Positions 1 through 9,828 of a stretch of 64,000 bases of DNA are shown here, piece after piece. Every line of letters starts with the position of its first letter. Positions within the stretch are counted from its first letter, which is position 1. The DNA is taken from the NCBI RefSeq assembly GCF_013373365.1, contig NZ_CP035925.1:3038001-3102000 (forward strand). Reading direction: 5' to 3'. Position numbers and translations under genes: made by a program. This stretch comes from Lentibacillus sp. CBA3610 (GTDB taxonomy: Bacteria > Bacillota > Bacilli > Bacillales > Amphibacillaceae). Below the pieces are notes generated by a model. That model ran no database searches, was not told the origin of the DNA, and saw only the letters and a program-made list of their open reading frames with translations.

Positions 1-98
1 TCAGAAATCTTCACCCGCTGCTCACCCAGCAGCCATTTGCTTAACTTAGCGTTCATTATAAGCAGTAACAGCGCCAGCCCCAATAAAGCAAGTTCCAT
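1..98 (-). CDS. Small membrane protein, C-terminus outside window
   Basis: Reading leftward from an ATG at 98-96, 32 codons stay open to the edge of the window. An AGGGG ribosome binding site lies 7 bases upstream of the ATG. The first 18 residues are almost all Leu/Ala/Ile, forming one membrane helix, followed by a basic stretch (KLSKWLLGEQRVKIS). The gene is incomplete here. I do not recognise the family; the call rests on the start signal and composition only. Confidence 0.45.
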   Translation of the reverse strand, partial: MELALLGLALLLLIMNAKLSKWLLGEQRVKIS

Positions 99-113
99 AG
101 TTGATCCCCTATT

Positions 114-214
114 CTACAGATTTCCCGTCCTCTGGCATAGGCCCGCTTTTATGTAGATACCTTTTCTGCTGATTCTCACGCTATCCTGTTGATTCCGCCG
201 CTCTTCTGTGAGCT
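114..214. repeat. Weak ~20-bp phased motif array (family F)
   Basis: Related 9-mers recur at about 20-bp steps: CTACAGATT at 114, CTGGCATAG at 132, ATGTAGATA at 151, CTGCTGATT at 166, CTGTTGATT at 186 and CTGTGAGCT at 206. The last three are exactly 20 bp apart. The words resemble the CTACAGCGATT core of the stronger arrays at 28.0 and 63.7 kb. The similarity is loose and could be chance. Confidence 0.3.
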
Positions 215-398
215 AGCGATTCCGTTTCAGCAAATTGGCAGTACCTATACAGCTTAACCCCAGCACGACAATGAAGTAAGCGACTGCCTTATCACCCACC
301 AGTCGATTAAATTCAACCAACCCAATCAAAAACAGCTGTCCGGTACCAAACAGAGTTAAACCAGACCAGAATAGTGCTTTATGCGACACGTCATTCAC
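213..398 (-). CDS. Small two-helix membrane protein
   Basis: This 61-residue protein of unknown function has two predicted membrane helices (about residues 8-28 and 37-55) and a basic C-terminus (LLKRNR). The start is GTG at 398-396, with AAGGG a few bases upstream. It lies just upstream of the truncated small membrane gene at the left edge, on the same strand, so the two may be co-transcribed. No family is recognised. Confidence 0.5.
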   Translation of the reverse strand: MNDVSHKALFWSGLTLFGTGQLFLIGLVEFNRLVGDKAVAYFIVVLGLSCIGTANLLKRNR

Positions 399-588
399 TC
401 ATCCCTTATGAATTTTTTAACGATCAAACATTACTTAACTCCATGTTCGACAAATCTACCAATATTTCCTTTCAATCAGTAAAATTCTTATAAACAAATT
501 CATTCATGGTCATCCAAATTTGAGATAGATCAGCTGAATTCCCTAATGATACGTTTATTCATAGACGGCAAGATTAAGAAGCACAAAA

Positions 589-617
589 AGCGCTTTTCTT
601 AATCCGGGAAAAGCGCT
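589..617 (-). terminator. Rho-independent terminator-like hairpin
   Basis: AGCGCTTTTC (589-598) pairs perfectly with GAAAAGCGCT (608-617). Read on the minus strand, the stem is followed by a T run. It is a second stop signal beyond the one that ends the aldo/keto reductase gene. A GC-rich stretch (619-642, with repeated CCGGG) adjoins it. Confidence 0.5.
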
Positions 618-702
618 GGAATATCCGGGACCCGGAGACCCCGGGACATGAACCGTGCAACTTTTTGAGCTTGTGCTGGCAGAATTCCTTTTACAGCATA
701 CA

Positions 703-742
703 AAAAACGTACAGTCCCTATGTCGAGAATCTGTACGTTTTT
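703..742 (-). terminator. Terminator of the aldo/keto reductase gene
   Basis: A 12-bp perfect stem, AAAAACGTACAG (703-714) with CTGTACGTTTTT (731-742), lies 25 bp past the reductase stop codon. On the minus strand it ends in a T run, as expected of an intrinsic terminator. Confidence 0.8.
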
Positions 743-766
743 GCAATCAATATCTTTTATTTAAGT

Positions 767-1699
767 TTATTGAAAAATACGGTCAATTTCCTGAATCTCA
801 TCATTTGTCAATTGAACATCATTGGTTTTCTGATTATTGAGTACCTGCTCAGCCCGTTTCGCACCAGGAATGATGGCATCAATGGTATCTCTGGTTAAGT
901 ACCAGGCTAACACAACATGTGCCACTTCTGCATCTTTTGCATCCGCAATTTGACGCAGCTTGTCCACTTTCGCCAGATTCTGCTCGAAGGCTCCTTCCTT
1001 GAAGTATGGTGAGTTCGCCCGGATATCATTAAATTGTGACTGCTTATCATATTTTCCTGCCAAAAGCCCTGCTGCGAGAGGAAAAAATGGAATAAACGAA
1101 ATATTGTGCTCAGTTGTATAAGGGAAGAACGTATTCTCAGCTCCCCGGTTCAATAGATTATACTCACCCTGATAAACATCGACATAACCGTCCTGGTCGG
1201 CTGCTTTCAATTGTTCGGGCGTGAAGTTGGAAAGGCCGATAGAACGGATTTTTCCTTCATCCTTCAATTCTTTCAATGCACCGACTGCTTCGGCTTCAGG
1301 TGTTTTCTCATCCGGATAATGGATATATAATAAATCAATATAATCTGTTTGCAGCCGCTTCAGGCTATTTTCAACTTCCTGTTTTAAAAAGTCAGGTGAA
1401 TTGTCATTGACCATGCCATCATCTTTAAATATTGGCGATACTTTTGTGGCAATCACCAGATCGGAGCGCTTACCGCTTTCCTTGACCACTTCACCGACCA
1501 ACTCTTCTGAGCGTCCCGGGCCATATAAGTAAGCTGTATCCAGAAAGTTTACCCCATTATCGATGGCTGTTCTTACAAGTTCTTTCCCTGCTTCTTCATC
1601 TGTGTCAGGAAATAGGTTATGCCCGCCGACAGCGTTTGTACCCAGTCCAACCGGATTTACGTATAAACCTGATTTTCCGAGTTGCACGTGTTTTGTCAT
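767..1699 (-). CDS. Aldo/keto reductase (IolS/YccK-like)
   Basis: A 310-residue NADPH-dependent oxidoreductase of the aldo/keto reductase superfamily (TIM barrel, cytosolic). Visible motifs are the catalytic Asp/Tyr segment [16 protein letters not shown], the Lys strand VIATKVSP, the His strand [14 protein letters not shown] and the cofactor-region strand [14 protein letters not shown]. The ATG at 1699 was chosen because AAGGAGA sits 8 bases upstream; an earlier in-frame ATG (1756) has no such site. The physiological substrate cannot be read from sequence. It is monocistronic, with its own terminator. Confidence 0.85.
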   Translation of the reverse strand: MTKHVQLGKSGLYVNPVGLGTNAVGGHNLFPDTDEEAGKELVRTAIDNGVNFLDTAYLYGPGRSEELVGEVVKESGKRSDLVIATKVSPIFKDDGMVNDNSPDFLKQEVENSLKRLQTDYIDLLYIHYPDEKTPEAEAVGALKELKDEGKIRSIGLSNFTPEQLKAADQDGYVDVYQGEYNLLNRGAENTFFPYTTEHNISFIPFFPLAAGLLAGKYDKQSQFNDIRANSPYFKEGAFEQNLAKVDKLRQIADAKDAEVAHVVLAWYLTRDTIDAIIPGAKRAEQVLNNQKTNDVQLTNDEIQEIDRIFQ

Positions 1700-1932
1700 G
1701 TGATCAGTCTCCTTATGTTCGTAGTATATTGAAAACATTAAATCATTTGTCTGCAATATTCAACGTACATGCCCACTATTCTTGTTACTTGCTAAAAATA
1801 TGCTCCACTTTTTCTTCTTCGGTTTTTCCTTCTTCTCTTTTTTGCCTAAAAAGACTTCTCTGACTTGATTCCTTTTCTTCTTCTCTATTTTATTTTACCG
1901 ATTTTAATGATTTCAAACACAAAATCCGATAA

Positions 1933-2106
1933 TTAAATTACCGGATAATATGGCGCATAGCGCGGATTGGTATAGTACGGCGGTCTTGGCCCGACCACAG
2001 GGACTGACCATGAATTGGGATTGTTATCATATAATATCATCGTTTTTTCGTCCGTCTCAGGCATTAACAAACACATCACTTTAAAGTTGTTATCATAATC
2101 ATACAT
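1933..2106 (-). CDS. Small Tyr/Pro-rich hypothetical protein
   Basis: A 57-residue protein beginning MYDYDNNFKVMCLL and ending in a Pro/Tyr-rich tail (GPRPPYYTNPRYAPYYPVI). It has no membrane helix or signal peptide. The AAGGGAG site ends about 10 bases before the ATG at 2106 and abuts the ATG at 2115, so the shorter form is preferred. Tails of this type occur in small spore or coat proteins, but that is only analogy. The 230 bp upstream of it hold a long pyrimidine-rich tract (about 1795-1905) with no gene. Confidence 0.5.
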   Translation of the reverse strand: MYDYDNNFKVMCLLMPETDEKTMILYDNNPNSWSVPVVGPRPPYYTNPRYAPYYPVI

Positions 2107-2249
2107 GTTATCCATCTCCCTTCTTACTTTCTGTCAGCCTATTCATCTTTTCCGGCTATTGAGCCTGTATATATGACAAACCAGACACGGCAACCGCCCA
2201 TCTGGCATAACTTAACATGAGAGTCTATTACAAGGAAGGAGTGAATGTG

Positions 2250-3167
2250 ATGACTGAAAATAAACAAAATAAGCGACTATACCCGCTGTATCCCAACTAC
2301 GGGAAAATCACACAATATGAGGATGTTGCTATAACAGTTCCCGAGCAGCGCCAATACCGCCAACCGGGTGTCGAGCATCTTATGGTACCTCGCCCGATTG
2401 TGGAAAATCCGCATGAAAAAGGCAGTGGAAGAATGACCGGCAAAGTCGCACTTATCACGGGTGGTGACAGTGGCATTGGGGCAGCAGCTGCGATTGCTTT
2501 TGCCAAAGAAGGTGCGAATGTTGCCATTGCTTACCTCGATGAACATGAAGATGCGAATCGGACCAAACATCGTGTGGAAGAGATCGGACAGCACTGTTTA
2601 CTTTTGCCGGGGGACCTCCGTGACAAACGGCAATGCATCGATGTTGTTGAAAAAACGGTTACAACATTTGGTAAACTGGATGTCCTCTGCAACCATGTCG
2701 GGATCCAGTTCCAGCAATTAAATTTAGAAGACATTACCGATGATCAGTTCGATGATACATTCAAGGTGAATATTTACTCGCATTTTTACACAACACGTGC
2801 AGCGCTGAAATACTTGGAGGCAGGTGCTTCAATCATCAATACAACCTCTGTCGTTGCATTCGAAGGAAACGATCAGCTAATGGATTACACAGCGACAAAA
2901 GGTGCCAATGTCGGATTTACCCGCGCTCTGGCCAACAATCTGGTCGATAAAGGCATCCGCGTCAATGCCATCGCGCCCGGCCGCATCTGGACACCAATCA
3001 TTCCGGCAAGCTTTTCCGCTGACCAAGTAACACTTGCCGGCAACCCGATGGATCGGCAGGGACAGCCGTTCGAAGTCGCCCCGACGTTTGTCTACCTGGC
3101 CTCAGACGACTCACGCTTTGTCACCGGGCAAGTGCTGCATGTCAACGGGGGGCAGGTATTTGTCTGA
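2250..3167 (+). CDS. SDR oxidoreductase with N-terminal extension (YhxC/YdaD-like)
   Basis: A 305-residue short-chain dehydrogenase/reductase. After a ~55-residue leader comes the Rossmann nucleotide-binding motif [16 protein letters not shown], the strand-4 region (LCNHVGIQ in place of NNAG), the catalytic Ser (SIINTTSVV) and YTATK (Tyr and Lys of YxxxK). The leader and overall length match the general-stress SDRs of bacilli (YdaD/YhxC/YhxD). The start at 2250 is set by AAGGAG 7 bases upstream. The usual Asn-Asn-Ala-Gly is CNHVG here, a conspicuous deviation. Substrate unknown. Confidence 0.8.
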   Translation: MTENKQNKRLYPLYPNYGKITQYEDVAITVPEQRQYRQPGVEHLMVPRPIVENPHEKGSGRMTGKVALITGGDSGIGAAAAIAFAKEGANVAIAYLDEHEDANRTKHRVEEIGQHCLLLPGDLRDKRQCIDVVEKTVTTFGKLDVLCNHVGIQFQQLNLEDITDDQFDDTFKVNIYSHFYTTRAALKYLEAGASIINTTSVVAFEGNDQLMDYTATKGANVGFTRALANNLVDKGIRVNAIAPGRIWTPIIPASFSADQVTLAGNPMDRQGQPFEVAPTFVYLASDDSRFVTGQVLHVNGGQVFV

Positions 3168-3180
3168 GGCGATCATTGGC

Positions 3181-3300
3181 TGAACGGCCTTTCGGGGACA
3201 GCCCATCAGTGAACAAGCATATACCGTTCTGAACGCATTTACACGCTGAACACCAGTCCCTAAACGAACATATTGGTCCAAAGCGCCGAACCAATAAAAC
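3181..3300. repeat. Loose TGAAC-core motif array (family D)
   Basis: The gap between the SDR and yjzC carries [T/C]GAAC words at 3181, 3210, 3230, 3247, 3265 and 3287, spaced 29, 20, 17, 18 and 22 bp. It resembles the phased arrays elsewhere in the window but is irregular, so it may be a degenerate array or coincidence. Confidence 0.3.
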
Positions 3301-3307
3301 TGTTTTG

Positions 3308-3520
3308 TTAATGGCCGCTCCGGTCGTCTACTCCCGGTCGTGACAGGTCACGCTTATTAACCCAGACACGATCCTGATTTTCGGTTTCCGGAAATTTGTC
3401 ACCAGCTTCCAGTTTCACTTGCCGCGGTTCCTCCACGTTGCTGCCTGTTTCACCTTTTTCAATATAAACACCGCTGTTCGGCGCTTTTTCACCGCCATGA
3501 AAACGTGACTGCTCTGCCAT
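3308..3520 (-). CDS. yjzC: YjzC family protein
   Basis: A 70-residue basic-acidic protein of the YjzC family. The conserved core reads SRFHGGEKAPNSGVYIEKGE followed by EAGDKFPETENQDRVWVNKR, matching the GEKAPN...GETGS...LEAGDKFPET pattern known from Bacillus YjzC. Its function is unknown. AGGAG lies 8 bases before the ATG at 3520, which favours that start over the ATGs at 3529/3526. No membrane segment. Confidence 0.75.
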   Translation of the reverse strand: MAEQSRFHGGEKAPNSGVYIEKGETGSNVEEPRQVKLEAGDKFPETENQDRVWVNKRDLSRPGVDDRSGH

Positions 3521-3661
3521 TTTCATCACTCCTATCGAATAAATTTGCCATTTTAGTATGCTACCGAACCCTGTTGCTTATAACTGAAAAATGAGATTGT
3601 GCATAGCTCTCCAGCAGAATATTCATTCACGTGATGTCCTCTTTTTACCCTTGATGATTAC

Positions 3662-4168
3662 TCAAGACCGCTCATCCCCTATCTTTCGCTGTTGTCTGAG
3701 AATCAGCTCATAATATAGTGCTGTCGTCGTTTGAACGCCAAGAAATATGACAACTGAAAAGTAAACACTGTAACCATCTCCATAATGCGTCATTTCCATA
3801 AATCGTGATAATTGCTCCATCAATATCCCCAATATTGTCCATCCTGCTATGTAGAAAATAATACTTTTTCGGCCAACCTGAAAATAGTGGTAGAAATAAA
3901 CGAAGAAATAACTGAACGGCGCAAACAAAAAGTAAGTAAGTAAATCCGATAGTTCATATTGACCGGAGTCGTTAACGCTATATAAATCCATCACTTTACC
4001 GCCAAGCGTAAAATCAAAAAATGTGGCAGTTGCAAATCCCCACACCAAAAACAATAAGGTGATATGCCGTGGAATTTTCTTCGGCAAAATAAAAAAGACA
4101 GTATACACGATAACTAACGCTACCAGGATATAGATTTCATTTTGATCAAATGTCTCCCATAATATCAT
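3662..4168 (-). CDS. CBO0543-type integral membrane protein
   Basis: A 168-residue protein with about five membrane helices (residues ~10-28, 37-54, 76-95, 103-121, 132-152) and a basic C-terminal tail. Composition and length fit the CBO0543 family of uncharacterised Bacillaceae membrane proteins. Its ATG overlaps the stop of the upstream gene (4165-4168, ATGA), indicating translational coupling. Function unknown. Confidence 0.6.
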   Translation of the reverse strand: MILWETFDQNEIYILVALVIVYTVFFILPKKIPRHITLLFLVWGFATATFFDFTLGGKVMDLYSVNDSGQYELSDLLTYFLFAPFSYFFVYFYHYFQVGRKSIIFYIAGWTILGILMEQLSRFMEMTHYGDGYSVYFSVVIFLGVQTTTALYYELILRQQRKIGDERS

Positions 4169-4638
4169 GATTGATTCACCGCTTTCTCAGATACACTCTC
4201 CATGACCCAGTAAGCAAAATAGGCGATGAGGTTGAGCAAAAAGAAATAAATAGCATCCAAACCAAGATTCCAGTCCGTATTGTCCGTTATATTCAAAGCG
4301 GTCATAAGATAACTCAACCCGACCAATACAAGGACAGCAGACAGCATAACAACCGTCTTCCATAAGAATGAATCACGTGCCATTGACATATTCAGCTGTA
4401 TTAGAAGAAGAACAGGGATTATGATGCTGCGGTTCAACAAAGATGCAGTATATGGCAGCGTTTCCTCAGTACGCTTAATCAATTCCAGCTCGTTCATCAC
4501 TATCCATGAAAAGTTTATACTCACAATCAGGGTAATGAGAAATACAAACGTGTTCTCCACTAAAGACAACTTTTTCTGTATAACACCGAATGTAAAAACA
4601 GCAAGCCATGTCAGAACGAAAAATATGGAAAAAGCCAA
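4165..4638 (-). CDS. Integral membrane protein, first gene of a two-gene operon
   Basis: About 157 residues with five membrane helices. The start is taken as TTG at 4638, because a strong GGAGGAA site lies 8 bases before it; the earlier in-frame TTG at 4653 overlaps that same site and has none of its own. It is coupled by ATGA overlap to the CBO0543-type gene, so the two probably act together in the membrane. No family recognised. Confidence 0.6.
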   Translation of the reverse strand: MAFSIFFVLTWLAVFTFGVIQKKLSLVENTFVFLITLIVSINFSWIVMNELELIKRTEETLPYTASLLNRSIIIPVLLLIQLNMSMARDSFLWKTVVMLSAVLVLVGLSYLMTALNITDNTDWNLGLDAIYFFLLNLIAYFAYWVMESVSEKAVNQS

Positions 4639-4788
4639 TGATATTTCCTCCAAATCGATAGCGTTTATGTGTAGTTTGACTTAACTCCATGGAGATATTC
4701 ATGATAAAATCGGCTGGCCTATCTAAATAACACTGGCATTAAGCACCAATGATGCACATTAATTTGTATATACCTTTTCATATAATAA

Positions 4789-4947
4789 AGTCGAGTTGAA
4801 ATACAAGAAGGAACGTCCATTTATATACTGGAAAATTCAAAAACTGAAGATGTGGAGTCCACACCCCTAATCTACAGTGCAGCAAGTAATGAAGATTTTG
4901 AAGATCTTGGTGATGAGGTAGATATTGAATTGGAGTTGGAGAAATAA
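4789..4947 (+). pseudogene. Acidic open frame without a start codon (gene remnant?)
   Basis: Fifty-two codons are open from two in-frame TAA codons at 4783-4788 to TAA at 4945. The C-terminal part is strongly acidic (SNEDFEDLGDEVDIELELEK), which looks coding, but there is no ATG and no ribosome binding site. It may be the 3' end of a lost gene. The rest of 4639-5162 shows only the terminator at 5016-5066. Confidence 0.25.
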
Positions 4948-5015
4948 AACTTTATAAAGCTCTTAAAAAGTATGCAGTACAAATTTGCCCGATCCCTTTA
5001 AGGGGGCCCCAGAAG

Positions 5016-5066
5016 AAATAGACCCCCCCTCGATACCTAGCCATTGCTCAAGGGAGGTCTATTTTT
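5016..5066 (+). terminator. Intrinsic terminator-like inverted repeat
   Basis: AAATAGACC (5016-5024) pairs with GGTCTATTT (5056-5064), with extra C-run/G-run pairing inside and TTT after it. It lies 70 bp past the acidic remnant frame on the plus strand and about 100 bp past the helicase pseudogene on the minus strand, so it could serve either. Confidence 0.55.
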
Positions 5067-5162
5067 AACTTGAAAATCGCGATTCCAGTGATGATATTTC
5101 AGTTATTGTTTCTGATGATTAAATTTGCAACTTTAGCTTTTGGGTGCATCTTAACACCTCTT

Positions 5163-8100
5163 TTACAACACATTTTTATTCGCCTTAGGTACAAACATCG
5201 GCGGCATCTCACGCCGTAAACGCCAAACAAAATTCATTGGCTTACTGCCCGAATGCTGCACATATTCAGCAGTACCAAGAAAAATATAAGGTGAGGTATA
5301 ACCATTTTCTTTCTTATATTCACGGACAAATAACATAATTTGATGGTTATTTTTCCTATGATTAATATAACGTTTAGCTGTTTTACTTGTTGGCGTCACC
5401 GTACTTTGGGTTTGCCAGTGAAATAATCGCTCATTCATGGCATAATCTTCATATAATGTCGATGGTGAAAAATCCTTTTCTGATTTGTTTAGTGTTATGA
5501 AAAACGCATCCGTATTCTTATCTTTGAAGTGTTTAACGCCCTCGCGAAAAGCCGGTGCTTTTTCCTCATTGTAGTAGCCCATCGCAGCCATTATCTGGTT
5601 AATATTATAGTTCGCATGAACACGTAATGGTGATGGATATTCCAAATCATGCATGAATTCCATTTCAGTTAGATGCTGGCGATTATAATCCAAGATTTGT
5701 AGAATCTCTGTTTTCACTTCAGGAACGCTTATAATATATTTGACGCCTGCATCGATTGAATCAAATCCTTCTTTACTCGGTTCATTCTGATAAAACGAAT
5801 AATAGAACATATTAGCCATCATTTGTTCCTCATCATCACGAATCACAAAGTCATCTAAGTAACGTAAATAAAAATCAAGAATTCGTTTGGAATCTAAATG
5901 GAAAAGGTTCGGCAACCGTTTTGTAATCATTTTTTCGTCACGAAAATAAAAATCATCATTAACACCAGCCTCAACTAGCATACGGCTGAATGAGCGATCA
6001 CCACTCCTGCCGTAAAAATCATATATCGACAGTTGATAATACGTTAAGAAGTACTTCAGTGTTAATGGCTGATCTGAATTAAAATGAAAATCCTTTAACT
6101 TTTGAATCATATGACTACGGCGATTGCTCAGCTGCTTAACATTCCGCAAAACATATTCCTTTGCTTGCTTCTCCATTACAATAAAAGAACCTCGAGGCAA
6201 TGAACTGAACCCGTTCTCAACATAATGCTTGATTGAATGCTTTGTTTTGCCAACAAGTGCACGGAATTTATCCTCAAAATTGTAGTTTTTATGTGCCTGT
6301 CCAATAAAGTCCAATACCGTTAAGCACTCTTTTCCTTCATGCAATCGCAAGCCACGTCCAAGCTGTTGTAAAAATACCGTCAGGCTTTCAGTTGGACGCA
6401 AAAACAACGTCGTATTGACAGCCGGTATATCCACACCTTCATTATATAGATCAGCGACAAAAATAAACTTGGTAGAGCCTGATTCTAATTCTTTTTTGGC
6501 CGTTTCTCGTGTTTCCTTATCAGAGCCACCGTGCAAAGCAATTGATGAAACGCCTCGTTGATTGAAAAACTCCGCCATAAACCGGGCATGCTTAACGCCG
6601 ACACAAAACCCTAAACCTTTTACATTATCTAAATCTGTAACGTATGCCTTAACACTTTTTAGAATTTGCTGAGCACGCATCGTATCACTGGTATATAAGT
6701 TTTCTAACTCCCGTACATCATAACCATGGTTCCGCCATGTAACTTGCGATAAGTCAACAATGTCTGTTATACAAAAATATTGAAATGGACTTAAAAGTTT
6801 CTGATCAACTGCTTCGGTTAACCGCATTTCAGCAGCGATTCGATCATCAAAATAGGGTAGAACGCTTTTACCGTCCATTCGTTCTGGGGTGGCAGTTAAG
6901 CCAAGCAAAACTTTCGATTGGTAGTACTGAAGCAGCTTCTGATATGAATCTGCAGCAGCATGATGAAATTCATCAACAATGATAAAGTTATAGTAATCCG
7001 GTGACGTATATTCATGTAACTTACGACTATTGAAGCTTTGGATACTGATAAATAAATGCTCGATACTATCTGGCTGATTTGAACCAACCAATAAATCGCC
7101 AAAATTTAAATCCTGCATAACCACTCTGAAGTAATCGAGATTCTGCTTTTAAAATTTCTTCCCGGGTGAAGCAATGAATAATAACCGTTTGTGGCGATCC
7201 ATTTTTCCCTGAACCAAATCGCTTGTAATCAAATGCTGAGATAAACCGTTTTTCCCCACACCTGTCGCCAAGCCCACTATAGATTATTATATTTTACCGG
7301 TGTACCTTTCGTTCAACATCAAGGTTTTCAAGAATTTCCTTTTGAAAATAGTATGGCTTTATTTCAAAGGAAAAATTAATCGGCTGCTCGTCTTGCTCTT
7401 TTTTACTTAAGCTGGCTCTTAAATGTTCATGGTCATCTTCCTTATCATACAGAAAAGTTTCAAATTCTTCGTTATTCCAATAAGTTTCAAATGTAGCATC
7501 AACTTTTCTCATCACATCGAACGAATCTCTTTCCGTAATTTTAACATTCCATTCCAAACCCGATGTTAGAGCCGGGTTAGATAGATTTGATGACCCGATA
7601 TAAGCCGTGCTGAAATTTGTGTCTCGCTTAAACATATATGCCTTAGCATGAAGTCTTGTTCGATCCACATCATACGAGATTTTAATCTCTGTATTTGGTA
7701 ATTGACTTAATTTCCATAATAGCTTTGTTAATCGGGTCGCTTGCATATATTGAGTCGTGATAATGCGAAGTGTACCACCTTTTTTCTCAGTAAACTCTCT
7801 TAATTTTCCGGCATATACCACGGATGGCCGCTCCATTTAATAAATGATACGAGCATATCAATTTTGTCGGAGGATAAAATCTCATTTCGAAGCTCGTTCA
7901 TCATATTGGGTTCAGCCTTTGCACCCGTAAACAGCGAGCTTTCGGAAATTGGCGTTACTGGACGTACTGGACTTTCATTTTTTACGCTCTGAACGCTATT
8001 TAGTTTGGAATAAATTGATGTTAAAATTTCGCCATCGTGATCCAATTCCAACTGCTTGAAGTCTTCTTCGGGTAGCAGTTCGCTAAGTTTATGGATGAGG

Positions 8101-8339
8101 GCATTACTAGCTTGAATCTGTTTTAATAAGGCACCCTGATCATCCTTTTTATCATGTTTATCTCGTATGTAATATAAAGCTTTTCGGGTGATTTCGGAAA
8201 TATAAGCTGCTAATTTTTTACGTGCTTCTTCAACATCAAGCGTTTCTCTTCCAATCTCATAGTTTTGTCCTTCAAGCGTTTCTAAAGCGTGTTTCATCTC
8301 ATTTGTTATGATTTCCTCATATATGCCTTCGTATAACAA
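5163..8339 (-). pseudogene. PLD-like nuclease / DEAD-box helicase / DUF3427 gene, frameshifted
   Basis: An intact version would be about 1050 residues: an N-terminal helical region (8339-7900), a phospholipase-D-like domain (RLHAKAYMFKRD...YIGSSNLSNPAL, 7720-7560), a superfamily 2 helicase (DEFHHAAADSYQ Walker B at ~6960, LGLTATPERMDG, QQLGRGLRLHEGK) and a C-terminal DUF3427-type region. The frame breaks near 7800-7836 and again between 7294 and 7124. There the Walker A remnant (LATGVGK) and the FDYKRF and REEIL segments appear in different frames, so several indels are present. The start is TTG at 8339 with GAGGTG upstream. Helicase motifs downstream are perfect. It lies 49 bp after a Nudix gene, probably one operon. 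Confidence 0.85.
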
Positions 8340-8388
8340 ACAATCACCTCGTTATTGCCAAATTACTCTGGATGAGAATAGATTTTAG

Positions 8389-9024
8389 TTAGTTAATCAA
8401 ATCCAGTGCTTCTATTTTTTCAACTGTCGGAATATCTGCTGGTGCCCATTTTAAATCTCTTAACTCAGTTTGAGGTACCCATTCCAAAGCATGATGCTCT
8501 GTATTTACAGGGGATCCCTTTATAAGTTCGCAAAAATAAGTTGTTAGATGAACGACACCAAAGTCGTACTCATAAACGGTATACTCGATCTCCTCACCAA
8601 CCTCAATCTGACAACAAAATTCCTCATCAATCTCCCGTTTCAATGCTTCTTCAGGTGTCTCATCATGTTCAATCTTCCCACCAGGAAATTCCCAATTATA
8701 AGGTAGCTCCATGGAAGGCCCTCTTTCCGCACATAGAACTTGATTGTTTGCTAAAATCGCGGCACCGACAACGTGTATATCTTTTTTCATAGTATCCCTA
8801 TTCTCCGATGATTCTGTTCCAGCTAGAAAGAAATTTCTCTCTTTTTCTCCCCATGTCGTTAGCATATCAATGACGTGTGAAACACCTGACAATTCACCGG
8901 CAATATGCCCGTGATTATACGAAAAACGTCTTTCTCCATCAAGTTGACCCCTGAGTGTTTCTCTGAACTTGTTTAAATCCTCCAAAAGCTCATCTTTAGA
9001 TATTGCGTTTTTGATTTCTTGCAT
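8389..9024 (-). CDS. Nudix hydrolase (MutT-like) with N-terminal extension
   Basis: 211 residues. The C-terminal ~135 residues are a MutT-type Nudix domain, which hydrolyses nucleoside diphosphate derivatives, typically damaged (d)NTPs. The Nudix box runs GGKIEHDETPEEALKREIDE then EF. The glutamates are intact, but the Gly that normally follows EE-x is Cys (REIDEEFCC). The N-terminal ~80 residues are helical and charged, with no recognised fold. The start has GGAGGG 6 bases upstream. It is the promoter-proximal partner of the broken PLD-helicase-DUF3427 gene. Confidence 0.75.
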   Translation of the reverse strand: MQEIKNAISKDELLEDLNKFRETLRGQLDGERRFSYNHGHIAGELSGVSHVIDMLTTWGEKERNFFLAGTESSENRDTMKKDIHVVGAAILANNQVLCAERGPSMELPYNWEFPGGKIEHDETPEEALKREIDEEFCCQIEVGEEIEYTVYEYDFGVVHLTTYFCELIKGSPVNTEHHALEWVPQTELRDLKWAPADIPTVEKIEALDLIN

Positions 9025-9166
9025 AGGAAACCCTCCATTGAAAAAATTTTCATCCTAATGTCTATACTACCACAACACCTGTACACAATTATGTACAACC
9101 TCGAGCTTTTTTAAATGCATGTGAGTTTTGATATAATAACAATACATACAGTACTTATATGCTTAC

Positions 9167-9649
9167 TTAAGTCCCCGGAATCCCCAAATCCGTATCATCC
9201 GGTACATATCCAAGCTGACGAGCCATGGAAACAATCTGACCCTTATGATGAAATTCATGAGTGATTGTATGGGTAAAGAGCCATAACACCGGCAATTCCT
9301 CATCCTCTTTCTGCCACGGCACAGGGCCTTTCACATTCATATCGAGTTTATCCGCGTATGTGTCCAGAAACCGGTAGACCAAACTGTCCACATCGCTGAA
9401 AATATTTCGGATATCCTGCACATTGCTGACCATCCGTGGTTCAGCCACCCTGGTGTTTTCTTTCAACCCAAAATTAGCAAGCCACGATTGATAGCATTCG
9501 GCTACATGTGTATGCAAATTCCGGATGGAGCCCCAGCCAAAGCCATCAAGTTCTTTTATGTAATCTTCCGGATCCAATTTTTCACAAAACCCAAACAGCA
9601 GCTCGCGTGAATTTTTAACCAAATCGTATTGACGTTTTAAAGCTATCAT
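9167..9649 (-). CDS. DinB-family protein (YfiT/BstA-like fold)
   Basis: A 160-residue four-helix-bundle protein of the DinB superfamily, whose members bind a divalent metal through three His residues and include bacillithiol/mycothiol-dependent transferases. Candidate ligands are His in SIRNLHTHVAE (~residue 45) and the pair in THTITHEFHHKGQ (~residues 128-136). AAGGGGGG precedes the ATG at 9649. It appears monocistronic, and its substrate is unknown. Confidence 0.75.
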   Translation of the reverse strand: MIALKRQYDLVKNSRELLFGFCEKLDPEDYIKELDGFGWGSIRNLHTHVAECYQSWLANFGLKENTRVAEPRMVSNVQDIRNIFSDVDSLVYRFLDTYADKLDMNVKGPVPWQKEDEELPVLWLFTHTITHEFHHKGQIVSMARQLGYVPDDTDLGIPGT

Positions 9650-9795
9650 GTGGATCCCCCCTTAGCTCAGCATGTCGACCGTTATTAACCACCACTTTTC
9701 TAAGTATATCTATGTTAACACAAAATTGAAAAACGATTGAGCGGTTGTAAATATTTCATCGCATTCAAATTGTTCATACTATGCAAAAACAGAAA

Positions 9796-9818
9796 AAGGA
9801 GAGACTATGCCTCTCCTT
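9796..9818 (-). terminator. Terminator of sodF
   Basis: AAGGAGAG (9796-9803) pairs with CTCTCCTT (9811-9818). On the minus strand the stem is followed by TTTTT. It lies 10 bp past the superoxide dismutase stop codon. Confidence 0.75.
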
Positions 9819-9828
9819 CTATTGTGCA

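Noticed and set aside
655..898. Plus-strand frames over the reductase terminator
   Set aside because: They overlap the reductase 3' end and its hairpin and have no ribosome site.
1770..1905. Lys/Glu-rich minus-strand frame in a pyrimidine-rich tract
   Set aside because: It ends with a plausible basic tail but has no ATG/GTG/TTG start or ribosome site; low-complexity composition explains the openness.
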